Below, in pieces: positions 1-13,625 of a stretch of 64,000 nucleotides of DNA (position 1 is its first letter; each line of letters opens with the position of its first letter). The stretch comes from Temnopleurus reevesii. Lineage: Eukaryota; Echinodermata; Echinoidea; Temnopleuroida; Temnopleuridae. The position numbers and the translations under genes are program-made. The stretch lies in the NCBI GenBank assembly GCA_036244855.1, contig BQKZ01000002.1, positions 314,775 to 378,774 of the forward strand, in the 5' to 3' direction. Below the pieces are notes generated by a model, which was not told where the DNA came from, ran no database searches, and was given only the letters and a program-made list of their open reading frames with translations.

Positions 1-1035
1 GATCCAGAGTGCACATTGGAATCAGCGACAGGTCTCCCTTTTCACAGTGCAGCTCTCTTGCACACTGCATCCCTACGTTCTTATATCCTGGCATCAGATG
101 ACCTCACACACTCTAAGGACACCATCATAGCCTACCTGTGCTGCTGGGATATTTACCAAATGAAGTAACAACAGTTTCTATCTGGTCAGATGGACCAGCT
201 TCTCAATTTAAAAACAAGTTTGTAGCATCTGTCCTAGGATCTCTTCAAGATGCCAACAACATTCAGATCGAATGGAACTTTTGCGACTTCCCACGGGAAA
301 GGCCCGGTTGATGGAATTGGAGGCTCAGCCAAGCGCTTCGTCATGCAGAAAGTTCTAAGCCGTCAACACATTGTCAAAGATGCAGAAAGCTTTGTTGCTG
401 CTGCAAGTACCATGGAGAAAGTGTGTGTCACTGAGGTTAACTCGGTGCAGATTGCCAAGAAAAATGAAAAGTTAAATCTCGATTGCGTTTTCTTTAACGC
501 CAATGCCATCACTGCCATAGCTAAGATGCATTGCCTGATGGAGGAGGGTGCTGAAGTGGTGTCTCACATCCAACCAAGGACAACTGCACAGACCAGGGGG
601 GTGTTTCATCAAGATTTGTCGCAGAGACAATTAGTCAGCGCTGACAAATTCCTTGATTGTGATTGGATGAAACGCACTATCACTGACTGTTGCTATGGGA
701 ACTGTCGGAAAATGACTCCTTGTCGCTGCGACAAATCTTGATAAAACACCTCCCAGGTCAACACAGATGAGTTGTCAACAAAGGACAATCATGAGTCTAG
801 TGCAGTGGGAGAGTGGTATAAAGTGCAATATGAAGGCAAACAATTTCCAGGTGAAGTTCTTGCTGTGCATGGGGAAGAGTTCCAGGTGTCGATTATGGAG
901 CCAGTGGGAAAATATTGGAAATGGCAAACAAGAATAGATTCCATTTTCTACATGAAGGACAAGATGATTTCTAAATTGGCAGTTCCAGATGGTGTTAATA
1001 GATGGGGACATTGCAAAATTTCAGTTGAAATATAA
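1..1035 (+). pseudogene. Decayed transposon-type gene, partial, interrupted by a small inverted-repeat element
   Basis: A broken coding region can be followed across this stretch. One frame at about 130-285 reads through WSDGPASQFKNKF and IQIEWNF. The reading then shifts frame at about 279-285 into FATSHGKGPVDGIGG, followed by about 100 more residues to about position 590. After the inserted element at 596-754, a further segment (about 760-1035) carries a Trp/Gly-rich tail with PGEVLAVHGEEF and GKYWKWQ. I recall SDG..Q(F/Y)K, HGKG..DG.GG and such WY/PGEV/YWKW tails in repetitive uncharacterised proteins of cnidarians, echinoderms and fish. The SDG and HGKG blocks look like part of an RNase H-type transposase core, but that is inference. 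The frameshift, the insertion and the left window edge make it non-functional. The element family is unnamed here. Confidence 0.55.
596..754. mobile_element. MITE-like element nested in the broken transposon gene
   Basis: About 159 bp with terminal inverted repeats of roughly 34 bp. The left end starts GGGGGGTGTTTCATCAAG and the right end, read on the minus strand, starts GGGAGGTGTTTTATCAAG; both continue into TTTGTCGCAG. It has no coding capacity. It separates two parts of the host reading frame, so it inserted after the host sequence arrived. A target-site duplication could not be assigned with certainty. The GGGGGTGTT-type ends resemble those of the elements at 32568 and 33402. Confidence 0.75.
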
Positions 1036-1692
1036 CCATGAACTGGATCAGTGCATGAGAATCGATTCAACGGAACCAAGATTTTTCGGGGCCAATTTAT
1101 CACTTGGAATGAAAGAATGCAAAGGAACTATACTGACTTGTTAAAATTTTCAAAATGTAGGTTTTACAATATGAGGAATACAGCTACGTGTATCTCTCAC
1201 AGGCTCAATAATAGTACATCAGAAAAAGAAAACAATGAAGATAGTGTTTTGTGTTTAAAAGGTACACTAGACTTTAGCTTTAGACCAAATTAATGTGTAT
1301 GTAACATCTTTTTATTAAGATTATAATAGATGAGGTACTGGATTAATAAACAATTTATGTAGTAGTTTTTCTGTTTATTCATCAATTATTAAGATCCATG
1401 GCTATTAAAAACCAACCCAACTTTCAGTTAAAATTATTTAAGAACATATACATGTTATATATTACTTAAACATACAATTTAACCCATCCCGTCAACAAAA
1501 GCTGGCATTGTGGAGAGATGATATTTTTTAAACATTATCAAATGTTACCTTACCTGAGTAAAGACCTTGCCAGGGGTTTAATATGAACAGTTTTCCTCAT
1601 GTAAAATGATCCCTTAGTATATTACAGGATATTGAGTGAAGGGGAGAGGATACAATTGCTCTTCATATAGCATTCTCCCCATTGGACATATT

Positions 1693-2085
1693 GTAACGTT
1701 ACTAACCGTAACGTGACTAACCATGATTTTTGGATGTAACTTGAAAAAAAATAGTCAAGATGTTCTAAATATTAGCTCAAATATCTGTTGTTTCACCAGA
1801 AGTAAAATGAATATAGTTAAATCTTTGAGGTATCTAACAGTTTAGGAAACTATTTGTCCAAACTCCTTAGGTTTTTATCCATGTCCTTATTTGGTAACGT
1901 TACTAACCAACATTAAAACTCGCCATTGCAACTGAAAAAGTCATTGAATTGTGTTTATTCTTTCCTGTTCCATAGACCTAAGGCTGATGAACATGTTATA
2001 ACATTAATGGTAACATTAAATCAGCAGATGGGGATGATACAGTGCTATTAGTTATGAAAATGAGTGAAAAATGTAACGTTACTAA
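1693..2085. repeat. Cluster of TAACGTTACTAA motifs
   Basis: TAACGTTACTAACC occurs at 1693 and 1894, a one-base variant TAACGTGACTAACC at 1709, and TAACGTTACTAA at 2074. The core GTAACGTTAC is a perfect 10-bp palindrome at three of the four sites. Function unknown. Confidence 0.6.
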
Positions 2086-2100
2086 TTATGGAATTGCCCA

Positions 2101-3356
2101 TGTCACAAACATACATGTACCCTAAAACAAAAGAAAAATTGCCTACAAATCACAATTTCACNTTTAATCATCACGAAACAATGTTAAATGTACACAACCC
2201 TTTCTTTGGAAGTATGAATATCTGAAAGTATGATGGAATAAAATTAAGCATAAAAATAAAATCCCGAAAGAGTAAAAATATAAATGTATCAGTGCTCAGA
2301 AAGTATGTGGTTTTGGGAGAGCAAGACAATCATGCTCTACTTGCCAATGCTCCAGCAAGAATTTATGTTCCCATTGGACATTACTGATGAAAGACAAGCA
2401 TCCGGTCAAACATTCATTGATTTTAAATGATTTATTGGATTTATCTGAAGACATACAAATGCACATCACCAATTCCCATTTTAGCGAAAGGTTTAGAATA
2501 ATGAATATTGCACCTGCAGAATAACCTAAATTTAATTTTTGTTCTTCAAAATGTTAAGGTATTACTTTGATGTGAAGTTCGGGATTGAAATATGAACATA
2601 CAAGTCAATAACTGTTAACTCACACCGACAGGCTACACCAAGATGTTACGAAAATCAAATTAAATCCAGTAATTACTGATGATGTTAGGAAAAATATCAG
2701 ATCTTCAATTCATTTAGTGTTTAACCTGGTATCAATTAAGCAATTTTATTGAATTTCTTGGCAAATACTACACAACTCAGGTTCTAATTAGTAGAACTAC
2801 ATACTGTACATGTATGATGGATCTCTTCTGATACTCACTTTCTCCCTTTCATTTTTCTTCCTTTCCTACAATCCCTTGGCTCCTCCTAATCACATCCTCT
2901 ATATTAATTAATTACTCTCATTATAATCATTTTTTTCTCTTTATCTCTTATTATTCATCATTTCAGCCCACGATATCCCTTGCTATATATTTAAAAAAAA
3001 AAACGTAAAGATGTGCTGGAGGCATACATGTAAAAACACATCAAGATGAAAACATCCAGTATCTGACAAAACTGCTTCTTTTTCTAGAGCAATGAGTCAT
3101 CAGAAATTTTCAGATCAGGAAATTCTATCTTGTTTTTGTGTACAGGATTTTTCAAGAGGAAGTTTCAACCTTAACAATATCGATTAAAATCAAGGATCGT
3201 GTAAACAGGTACATCGACAGTAAAGCATGAAGTATAAAAACAATCATGATTTCAAACTGTTAGAGGATGACCCACGAAAAGATAAATTTTAAGCATGTCA
3301 CAAACATACATGTACCCTAAAACAAAAGAAAAATTGCCTACAAATCACAATTTCAT
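2101..3356 (+). repeat. Near-identical 60-bp direct repeat (2101-2160 and 3297-3356), first copy ending at a single N
   Basis: Both copies begin ATGTCACAAACATACATG and are essentially identical for about 60 bp. The first copy stops one base before the isolated N at 2162. The second continues into unrelated sequence. The flanks upstream of the two copies do not match. This pattern fits a contig-end overlap or an allelic join better than an ancient repeat. Confidence 0.65.
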
Positions 3357-5654
3357 TGTTCTCTTGCATTTGATTTTTTCAGATCTTACATGAATTCAAA
3401 ATTTTGCCAATGAAGCCATTTTTTAAGATGGTACATGAAACGTGTTGTAGGGGTAAATGTGAGGGATAGCTGATGGTCCAACTATATCACTTTTGACCGA
3501 TAACTTAGCCAACATGCAAAAGGTCAATTTAAAACCATGGCATACTATTTTGAAATTAAACTTTTACTCCATAGCATCACATTGGTGCCCAATAAACTCA
3601 ATTACAATATATGTCCTACAGTGTATCATGCAAATTTCCTTTTGTCTAAAAAGTCATTAATTAACCACAGAGCTTGCTGAATGAAATGAAACAAGAAATT
3701 CGGAATGCACCTGATCTTTCAACACCTCCATATCCTGTTTCACAACTCATTTATAAATATGATGTTAAGACAGCTCGATCCGGTTCCAAAAATTTAACTA
3801 AAATCCAGAACAAAAACTATTAAAAACTTTTTGGATAAGCTAAATTTTATATTGTATGGAGGAGTTGGCATGTTTGCTGAGGTGATTTAAAAATAAAAGT
3901 GTATTGGTAACTACCATGACAACCCATTGTAATCAATAATATACAATGCAGAAGTGAGTATGGATGATATCTTTCGACCTACATTTATGTACTGTACATG
4001 TACAAATGAAGGATTCTTTGGTATATCACTAACAAAGATACCTGAAATAGGACATGATTGAATCCTGGAAAAATTGTTTACTACAAACAGATAATGGAAA
4101 CACTCTGGTTTCACTTTTATTTTCTGGTTGCCAACCAAACAACCTTGGAATGTGACTATAGATGAGAAAAATAAGCAAAATATTGGTAATAGCTTCCTGA
4201 AAAGGGGGTTGATGGATTTACATCAAAGTTTCATGCTTCAACTTCATATAAAAAAATGACTAGGTAGCATTTCCTCATCATGAGGAGACTTTGTTTGTAT
4301 CTAAATCTAATTAACAATTCTTGAAGTGTTTCTAGAAATAGATCAACATGATATTTTATATAAGCAAACTAAAAAAATCCATATGATTATAAATTCAGAG
4401 ATCCTGGTGGGAGTTTTTTTTAATGAATGAGTGTAGCTTATTGATGTAAATTCCCCATCAATCTTGGATGAAAATAGATCAAAGTCTCAATTTCTTAAAC
4501 TAATTTGAGTGTCAAGGACTGAATTGATCCCTTAAGTTTAAAGATAAAGACTGGGAATGAAAAATGTATTTGGTTGCAATAGTCTTCTATACATTAATTA
4601 ATCTTGCTCACAAATGCTCAATAGAACAAAATCTTGTACTGAAAGCTTGTAACTTAAGTATAAATGATACTGTATTTCAAAATAGTGTACACAGGTACTT
4701 TTTAGAATCATGTTATCTTCATTTCCAGAAGTTTTAAAATAATAATAAATAGAGTAAAGCATATAGGCCTACAAAGTGTATGAAAATATGAAAACGGGAA
4801 ATCAGTTTTTCATCTCCCTCACATAAAATGCGAACATGCAAAAAAATCTATAATACCTAATTTTAAACTAAAATATACATAATTTGTACAGAAAATTTTT
4901 TCCACTCTCTCTTATACAGTTAAATACATTTTTATGATAAATGTGTTATAAATATGGTAAATTATCATTATTATTACAAAGAATCTCAATTATTTGAAGG
5001 GAATGAGATGCAATGAACATCAGTTAGTTTTGCAACCTAAATATTAATAACTAAGAATAACTATATCTAAAATTTGAAAAGTGCCTAAATCCAAACAAGT
5101 TCAAAGCGCTTTACAAAATGAAGTATGCTCTCAGCCATATTGAGGCACATGCCAGTCATGCAATTGTGTACATCAATCTATACTGGCCCCGGTAATTAGG
5201 AAGGAAACAGAATGGAATCAAAGCCTAACCTATTGCTAAGATTCCACCTTTAACGATAGCCTCCATGACTACAGGGGTGCGAGGGAAAAGAAATCAAGTT
5301 GTTTACTCCGCCAATCGGCTTGCCTCCAATTTCAGTAAATGAACCTTCCTGTCATTTGCAAACCACTTTCATCTGATTCCCGTTGTCAATCTGTGCCTAG
5401 CTTGTTTTACCAGAATTTCCCCTCTTATTTTCTCTCTCGTGTCCTCTAATAAAACGCTGTTGACTCGTTTAGAATGTTTGCTCTGATTCCGGGTAGCTTA
5501 TTTCCGAAAACCATGATTTCTGTAGATCAGAGGGTGTGTGTGTTTGTGTGTTTGTGAAGTAAGGAATCTGCCATTTGATTTGGCTTGCATACTATGTACA
5601 CTACAATGTAGGTAAACAATCCTAAGAGCAAGCAAACAAGTGCACAGACACACG

Positions 5655-5715
5655 CACATACATGCAGACGGACAGACACACACACACACACACACACACA
5701 TGTATACACACTCAC
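5655..5715. repeat. (CA)n microsatellite
   Basis: Runs of CA/ACAC with a pure stretch at about 5676-5700. The 132-aa minus-strand ORF across it is Cys/Val-rich purely because of the repeat and is not a gene. Confidence 0.9.
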
Positions 5716-8700
5716 AAAACTTCACTTCTAAACATACATACACTGTGTCCAATACACACATACAAGGACATTTCCAGACATCTGATGTATTACAAAAATA
5801 GAAATACAATTCCCTGAAAGTGTTTGATGGAACACAGTGGAAAAGGTCAAATGATTTGAAAAAACATGTTTTTTTCCTACAGGGAAAATGACTCAAAGGG
5901 CATTGCGAGCTCTACTATCAATGAGAATTGTGTACTTCAACTCCATCAGATTAAAAAATATAACCTTTCTCAAGAAGAAACTTATTAATGATTATCAAGA
6001 GACTATAAGTATAACTCAGCAAAACATAATATATGATAAAACAATTTAGGGGAAGGCTTCATGATGTAAAAGCTTGTCATCCTCTATATTTGATATCAAG
6101 GCGATTTAACATGTAATTAAAAGATAAATATGCAGTTGCCTTTCTTTCCATCTTCATTTCTCATCCTAAAATACTCTATGTTTGATCTTATCAATTCACT
6201 TTTTCACTTACAATTTAATTTGTGAGAGGTTTATCGATCTTTACCTTCTTCTTCTCCTTCTTTATCTCATCCCCATTCCTACATAAATTTGTCATTGAAA
6301 ATTTTCTCACTCCATCATACATTTACAAATGTGACCCCATTTTATAATTTTTTTTCAATCTACAGCTGCTTCACCAGCAATTCCGTCTGCAACATCAACA
6401 TACATGAGCAAGTAATTAAACTTCTATTTTATCTATCGTTCTATTTCATTCTTTAAATTATGCTCTTTTGTCAACTACACACTCCAACATACAATATTAC
6501 ATGTACTTCATCATCATTCTGGCCCGTTTTTTCTTCGCTCTTTTTATATCATAAATTTCTCTCTTTGGGTTCTTCAATCCCTTCATCCCTTTTTCCCACT
6601 CAGTTCCTAAGAGTTGTTTTTGCTATGCCTCTTTTGTTCTAAACAAATGGCAGAAATAAAAGTAAGTGATATCCTACAAAAGCTTCAAATCAAATTGCAT
6701 CATCCATTGTGAGTAGACTGTCATTTATCATATTCTAGTTCGTTCATTATCTACTCCAATTCTTGGTTTTTAGACTTTATTCACTTCATATCTACAAGTA
6801 CTTTGTTTAATCCAATATCTCTCTCAGAGTTAATTTCAACCAACGTCACTTTGCTTCTGATATTTCAGCAGTAAATTGGTTCTCCCTTGTACCTTTTTTA
6901 AAGTACAAATATTGTCTGCTCTAAATGTGTAAGGAATTTAAGGATTATGAATACACTGTAGTTCTCACACTTTCTCCAAAATAAACTATGCAAATAAAAA
7001 TTCAATGTAGATTAAACATGAATTTACATTCCATAAAAGTGGTGACACTACAGATAATTAGTTATCTAAATCACGAATACTTGTTAGTCAAAAATTGTAC
7101 ATGTACACTAACAATCAATTTGAATTGAAATTCGCATGTTGCCCTTACACATTATAGTAATCATTTTATTTCTAACAATTTGCTGTGTATTTGGGATTCA
7201 TGACTTTTGAATACAACTTTTTAAAAATCAGAACTGGAAACACAACCTACACAATTGATGAAAATAAAAGATGTTTTATCAATATACTAGATATTACAAG
7301 ATCCAACAGGATGTTTTCACTCTGCGCTGTAAGTCCTACTCCTGAGAAAAGAGCTAGAGAAAGGAAGCAATAAGCTCAAACAAATGAGCCAACCATAGGT
7401 ATTATAGAAACTCCTTCTTGCTTAAATCAATACTAGAGAATCAACATGTTGAAATCCGAAGAATGATTTAATTACTCTTTTCTGCATGCATACTTTTGGA
7501 AAGAGATTTCAGATATTGTATGACTTATTTTTGAAGGACATCTTATTAAATTAAGATTTTATATCGTAGATATGAAATTCTGAAATTCTAGTATTGTGAT
7601 CCTTCATTGATGATCAATGATGATAAAAATTAATTTATCTGCTGTTTAACTCTCCAACTATATGTTGGTTACACATGTTCTTTTATGTATAAACTTGTAC
7701 TAATGTCATAGGCATTCATGTAACAAAGATATTTGTTTAATGATTGCACAGTGACTTTCTTGTCAATGACGAAGCAATAGGAATGTTCAATCTTTTATGT
7801 TATACAATAGAAATAAGATGTTTTTAATCACTTTATTATTTGATAAAGTGTAATCCTTTAACTATAATACATTCTACCTTGCCAAAGTTGAATCTTTTGA
7901 ATTGGAAGAAATGGCTTTGACTTTACATATGAACGAAAAAATTCAACTCGTGCAGGGTAAAAAACAATAGTATAGAAAGAAGGGAATTGAAAAGATCTTT
8001 GATTATTATTTGATTCAAAAGTCAATCAACTTGACTGCACTTTACAAGTTGCTACAAATAATACTGAAAATTGAAGTGTCTTGGGAATCATCAATCATTA
8101 CTACAATTATCTTTTTCAATATCATGTATAACTAATAATCCAATATTACATTGTAAATGCAGCCTTCTGAGCTACATGTACATACATTGTCTTTTACTAT
8201 GGTACACCATGTAAACATCTTTTTTATGACATGTATTTTTGGTCAGAAATTTTACAGTGCAAGTCAGAATTTTAAGTTGCTACCTGTTATCATAATAAAA
8301 GTAAAGAAAGAAAAATTCAGATACAATGCAGTGAATTCACTGCTATCTCATCATCTACATCCTTTCCGTGATTTTTGCTGTGATTCTGGGGGGGGGGGGG
8401 GGGCAAATGCCATCACTATTTGGTTCATACAGTTGCAATTTTTCCCTTGTTGGGATGCGAAAAATCACGGCTGTGTGAATGCAGCTAATAATGTTTTGTT
8501 CGGGTAGGGAATGCTGTTGAAAGTGACATTTGTTTTTATATTGGTGCACTTTTCAATCTGGTTTTTACATGAAAGACATGTGACAAACAATTCTCGGACA
8601 GTATGGTTTTCCTGAAAACATTTCTGCTAAATAGAATTAAACACAACTCTGTTTATTCAACGTCAACCCCGTTTTTCCTTAAATTCACTTAATGACATTT

Positions 8701-9189
8701 CAAATGAAAAGTCTATTTTGGGCTTTACATACATATATACATGTCTATAAAATCAGAGCTTGGGGTTCAAATGTGCCGGTACTAACACCCCTATTCTTTG
8801 AATTGTTTATTGATTGAAAAAGAGAAGCCTAGACTATTTTTATTCCCATGCAGAACAAACAACATAAATATTGGCTCATACACAAAACAGTTCCTACCAG
8901 CACAAATAAACACACAATGATACAACTGTACACGCAAACACAAACAAGATGACTTGTATCAAATATGAGCATATTTTTTTAAATTTACAGTACATCGACA
9001 CCTACATGTAATAGCCAACCTTTTAGCAATGTCATTATAAATAGAAACATGATATGTCATTAGTCAACTTAAAAAAAAATCAACCCAACACAACAGGATA
9101 AGGAGGAAATGGAATAATATAATTGTTTCATTTTTTCACTTTAGCATGTGTTGATTACCATTGATTGAATAAAAAAAAACAATTACAAC

Positions 9190-9345
9190 AACAAGAAAAA
9201 TGAGAAAGATAGAGAGAGATAAAGAAAGGAGGAGAGGGAGGAGAGATTATAGAGAATATAAATAATCTCAAAAAAGAATATGTACCTATATGTATGAAAG
9301 TTAAATATTAAATAAGAGAGAGAGAGAGGGGGCATGGGGTGAAGT
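9190..9345 (+). repeat. Purine-rich (GA)n-type tract
   Basis: Sequence dominated by AGAGAG, GGAGG and AAAGA. No coding capacity. A second pure GA block lies at about 9316-9330. Confidence 0.7.
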
Positions 9346-11008
9346 ATAACAAGAAGAAAACAAAAAACGGAATCTGATCAACACTCTGCACTAGAATAAA
9401 TTTCCCCATTTTATAAAAATCCTAAACAGCAAAACTAATTTCTCATTGATAACATACTGTACAGTGAGCATGCGAAGATCTGTGAATATTCATTTACATT
9501 ACAGTAAGGCTTACAAACAAGGAAAGTATATTTTGCAAATCAATGACTAATCTTTGATATTACCAAGTATGAGTCAACATAACTGATTCTCTGGCAGCAA
9601 GGTACGATTTGAGGACATGCAATATCTAATGGTCACTCAAATAAATAGTCATAACTTATCAATCGCTCAAATTTTTAACAAATTCTTTTAATGTGTTGGT
9701 CTGTTGTTTTTTCTTGTTTAAAAACAGCAGAATTTTCCTGAGGCAGACCAAGCCTTTAATATATTAACTTATCTGCCCCTTTATTGTGGAAATACATGTA
9801 CGCTGATTTACTAATACATTTAAATTAGTGCATATTTATTAATACTAGCAAACGTAGTTGTGCATAGAGAACGCATAAATTTTGCATACTTCGTAAGCCC
9901 GCCACTTATATAATTTCTTTTACATTCATTATCATAATCACACTTACCGCTCTGTTTCTCCTTTAAAAGTACTGTTTAACCAGAGAAGACACAGGGTGTA
10001 ACAGCGTATACAAATGTCAATTCATCAGCACATCTACTTCTGAATAGATTGTCTGCAAAATGGGAGGAGCAAAGATTTAAAGGATTAATCCATGCTAATT
10101 TATGAGGTCTTTTTTTTTGGGGGGGGGGGGCAACAAAACTTTTCTACATGGCACAAATGTATCGGCACAAATGAAAGAAAGCAGGGGCACTAAAACATCC
10201 ACGGACAGTATAGAGGACTTTGCGGCCAGGAAGGGGAACAAGGCCTGGTTTTTAATGCCCTACATTTAAATGACACTGTGATGCTGTACATGTAGTTTTC
10301 ATCATTTTTAAGGGCTTTTAAGTTGTTGGTTTTTCATCAAGTGAGTGTTCACAGAACATCTTTAGCACTTGAAAGTGCTAAAGTGGAGGGGCAGTGTAAA
10401 ACAGTGTTTAACATGCATTTCTGAAAAAAAGAAAGAAAAAAAAGCAAGTGCTTTACATGTAATATGAATGTAAAAACAGCTCTTTCAACCCATCTACCAA
10501 TTACAATGTCTTCCGTCCTGTTGACTTCTGTAATCAAGGTGGTAAAATATATGACCCTCACCTCCCCTTCACCTAAGTCCATGAATCCAAAAACTAGTCT
10601 TGTGAAATCCACTATTTATTACTGTTAAAAAATAGTTGCACATGAATTGTAATGATCTTGACTCCAGAGAAAAGGCTATACATGCTGATTGATCAAATAT
10701 TCACACATGCATGATATATAATAATATACCATATAAAGACAGAAAAGCAGTCCTGAAGTCCTGCATTCTTAACGTAAAAAGAAAACTTTTCTGAAAACAA
10801 ATAAATAGGGATTGTACTATACATGTATGTATTAACATGAATTGTAGAGATGAATTAACTACACTGTAAAAATTTTGAATTAAAAGAATGTATTTACTTG
10901 ACAGAAAGTGATATAAATCAATGAATAATGTACATCGTATACATGTACAGCACGCAATGATAAGCCTGGTAATACTTTGAGATACATACTGCTTTTTGGG
11001 GGATTACA

Positions 11009-11285
11009 GGCACCGTGGTGTAGTGGTCATGACTCTCGCCTTTCAACCTGAGGGTCGTAGATTGAAGTCCCACCCATGGCATTAATTTCCTTCAGCAAGA
11101 AATTCAACCACATTGTGCTGCACTCAACCCAGGTGAGGTGAATGGGTACCTGGTAGGAATATTTATTCCTTGAAACGCCAAGTGCTCTGCGCTGGTGGCT
11201 GCCGGGCTAAAGCCAGGGGAATGCAGCAATTGTACAGCGCTTAAGGAATTCTCATGAATTGATAAGCGCTATAAGCCGTTCATTA
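11009..11285 (+). mobile_element. tRNA-derived SINE, full-length-like copy
   Basis: The 5' part carries a pol III A-box-like segment (TGGTGTAGTGGTCATGACTC) and a decayed B box. It is followed by a tRNA-unrelated body containing CAGGTGAGGTGAATGGGTAC and CTGCGCTGGTGGCTGCCGGG, and an end with AGCGCTATAAG. A second copy with the same order of blocks lies at 40922-41212 and an antisense fragment at 15733-15850. Repetition in one window and the tRNA-like head support a SINE. I do not assign a database family name. Confidence 0.85.
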
Positions 11286-12748
11286 TGATTACTACATGTA
11301 TTACAGTGCATAGAAAAGAGAAAAGAAACGTTAACACAATCATGTACATGTATTTCTGTAGCATTGCTTCAGAGAGTGATCCATCTCATCTAAAAAGGTT
11401 TTTAAAATTTTGTCTAATTTTGTCTATATTGTCAAAATACAAAACATGAATGCCAACGGATAATTCTTCCCAAGAGACAGGTGCGTTTCATAACGTTGTT
11501 CTTTTTTTGAATAATTCATGCATTTGTTTTCATTTTCCTTTTCCCCTATCAACCATTTAAATGACTGGAAAAGTTTGGAGCCCAATTTTAGGTTGGCAGG
11601 TATGCTGTTCATGTCGTCTGCCTTGCTGCTTGAATGTATACAATTATATCCCATGCAAAGATGATCACATCAGAGGGCTTCTTTCAAATTCCAGAATAGT
11701 CCCATTCAACATCTTTTGTGTCGGAATTTCTAAGGTACAAATGTAAACATACTGTGCCTTTACTCTTTTGCTTTAATACCTCTGAATGACTTTGTACGCG
11801 CAAAGGTTAGGCTACACCTCAAATCAATCGTGCAGAATGAATGTTTTTTATTGACAATTATTCTTCCCATGGATTCTTCCGAGTCAGGGCAATAGTAATA
11901 AGACTGTAAATAAACAAAAAGGTAAACTAAACTTGTAAAAAAATACAGGACCAATTCATTCCAATCAAAGTTACTAAAAACTAAAAAATCTTTTTCAAAC
12001 TTACAGATCAAACAAGAGACATGATGAAATTTATTGAAGAAAAAAATTGTGAAAGCTAATAATTATCTCTCCTAAACTGAAAAAAGGTCTTTAACCTTGG
12101 CACTAGCCTACACTATTCTACACATGTACGTGTACTACTGCTGAAAAGCTGTAGATCAGAATGTGAGATCATGCTACATGTATAGAGAGATATGTGACAA
12201 ATGCTACAAACGCATGTAGTGACTATATAGCCTTCTTGGTATAACATAATAAAAGAAAATAATAGAATTGAGCTACTTCACTCTTCATTGTGTCATACAT
12301 GAAGTACTTACATATTATCTGGATGTTTGACTAAGAAATTACAAACATGAAATGTAAGCCTACCTTACTAAAGCTATTAAACTGAAGAAAATGTGTTGGA
12401 TCCTATTGTCAAAAAGATTCTTGATAGACATTAAAATGTCTCAAATTTGCCAATCAGAGTCTTTCTATTTGCTTTTGCATCACAGATGGGTGCAACAAGA
12501 TCTTTCTAGCTGTCTATCCTTAATTCCATCAACAAAAAAAAACTTTTCTTGGAAATGTATTATAATCCAATTACATGTACATTAAATCTTCAAATTTATA
12601 AAGTTCTGTGATTTCAGAAACAAACACCTTTGGTGTATAATGAGCAGTGACAAAGATCTACACTCTCTTTCTCTTGTTTTCTCATGGAATAAAATGAATA
12701 CTAAAAGTTGCATGAGTAGACAGGTCACCTGTGCTAAGTAAAATGCTT

Positions 12749-12777
12749 AAAGCCTGTGTTACATGTACACAGGCTTT
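12749..12777. repeat. Perfect 10-bp stem hairpin
   Basis: AAAGCCTGTG at 12749-12758 pairs perfectly with CACAGGCTTT at 12768-12777 around a 9-nt loop, TTACATGTA. No T run follows and it is not in a recognised transcript. Role unknown. Confidence 0.6.
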
Positions 12778-13354
12778 TGATGTAATTGTGTTGACCATTG
12801 TTGACATCATTTATGGATTGCAACCAATAAAGGTACAATTTGTACTGTGATACCCTACATGTATAATGGACCATTATTCATCACTGTCAGTAATTATTTT
12901 TACATATGGTTTGACGAAACAAGCCTTCAATTTACGCATTATATATTTTGGATTAAAAAAAAAAAACATTTGGCTTTACACTTCCAGTGCAGTGAAAATA
13001 AAATATTACTTTACCTACCACAGAATTTTAGCATTTTCCTTAACAGACGTAAGATGTACATGAAGATACTATAAAACACAGCACCTATGGGCCACCATAC
13101 TTTTAGGCAAGTTCATTCAGCTGTAGTACTAATAGTAATAGGGCACTTGAAAATGAAGCACCTTTTCTACAGGTGCATCATGAGTCAATCAAAGTGGGAC
13201 TTGGTGCAGTTTTCAAAGTTCACTTTTTGAAAAGTTGAATTTGAGTTATGATAATTCTGAAACTTTTTTGGCTGAATGGCAAATTTCAAAGCAAATTTTC
13301 ACAGGTGCATGTATGCTTTGCACATTATTAGTCAAAAACTCCAAATGCAGGATT

Positions 13355-13625
13355 TCAACACCAACACCAACACCAAACTTGAAGTCGATTTTATCCCAAT
13401 CCCTAGGAATTGGTGTTGAAGAATGGAGCAATTGCACGTATATCGTCAACATCGATCATGATCCTCAGGTTCAGCAGACGACATTCAACACTTGCAATCA
13501 ACAAGAATGACCAGAAATACGTCAGAATCTTGCGAGGTCAAGCCCAACACCGACAGACTTCAAGTTTGGTGTTGAGGCTGGTATTGCTGTTGCTGCAACA
13601 CCAACATCAGCGTTCAACACCGTAA
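13355..13625. repeat. CAACACC-rich region with inverted repeats
   Basis: The block CAACACCAAACTTGAAGTC at about 13366 recurs inverted at about 13556-13578. Further CAACACCAAC/GTTGGTGTTG pairs flank it, including TTCAACACCAAC near 13356 against GGTGTTGAAG near 13410. This suggests a decayed foldback element. ORFs on both strands here are low-complexity products of the repeat. Confidence 0.5.

Noticed and set aside
5498..5896. 132-aa Cys-rich ORF that looks like a secreted peptide
   Set aside because: The Cys/Val pattern is the translation of a CA microsatellite.
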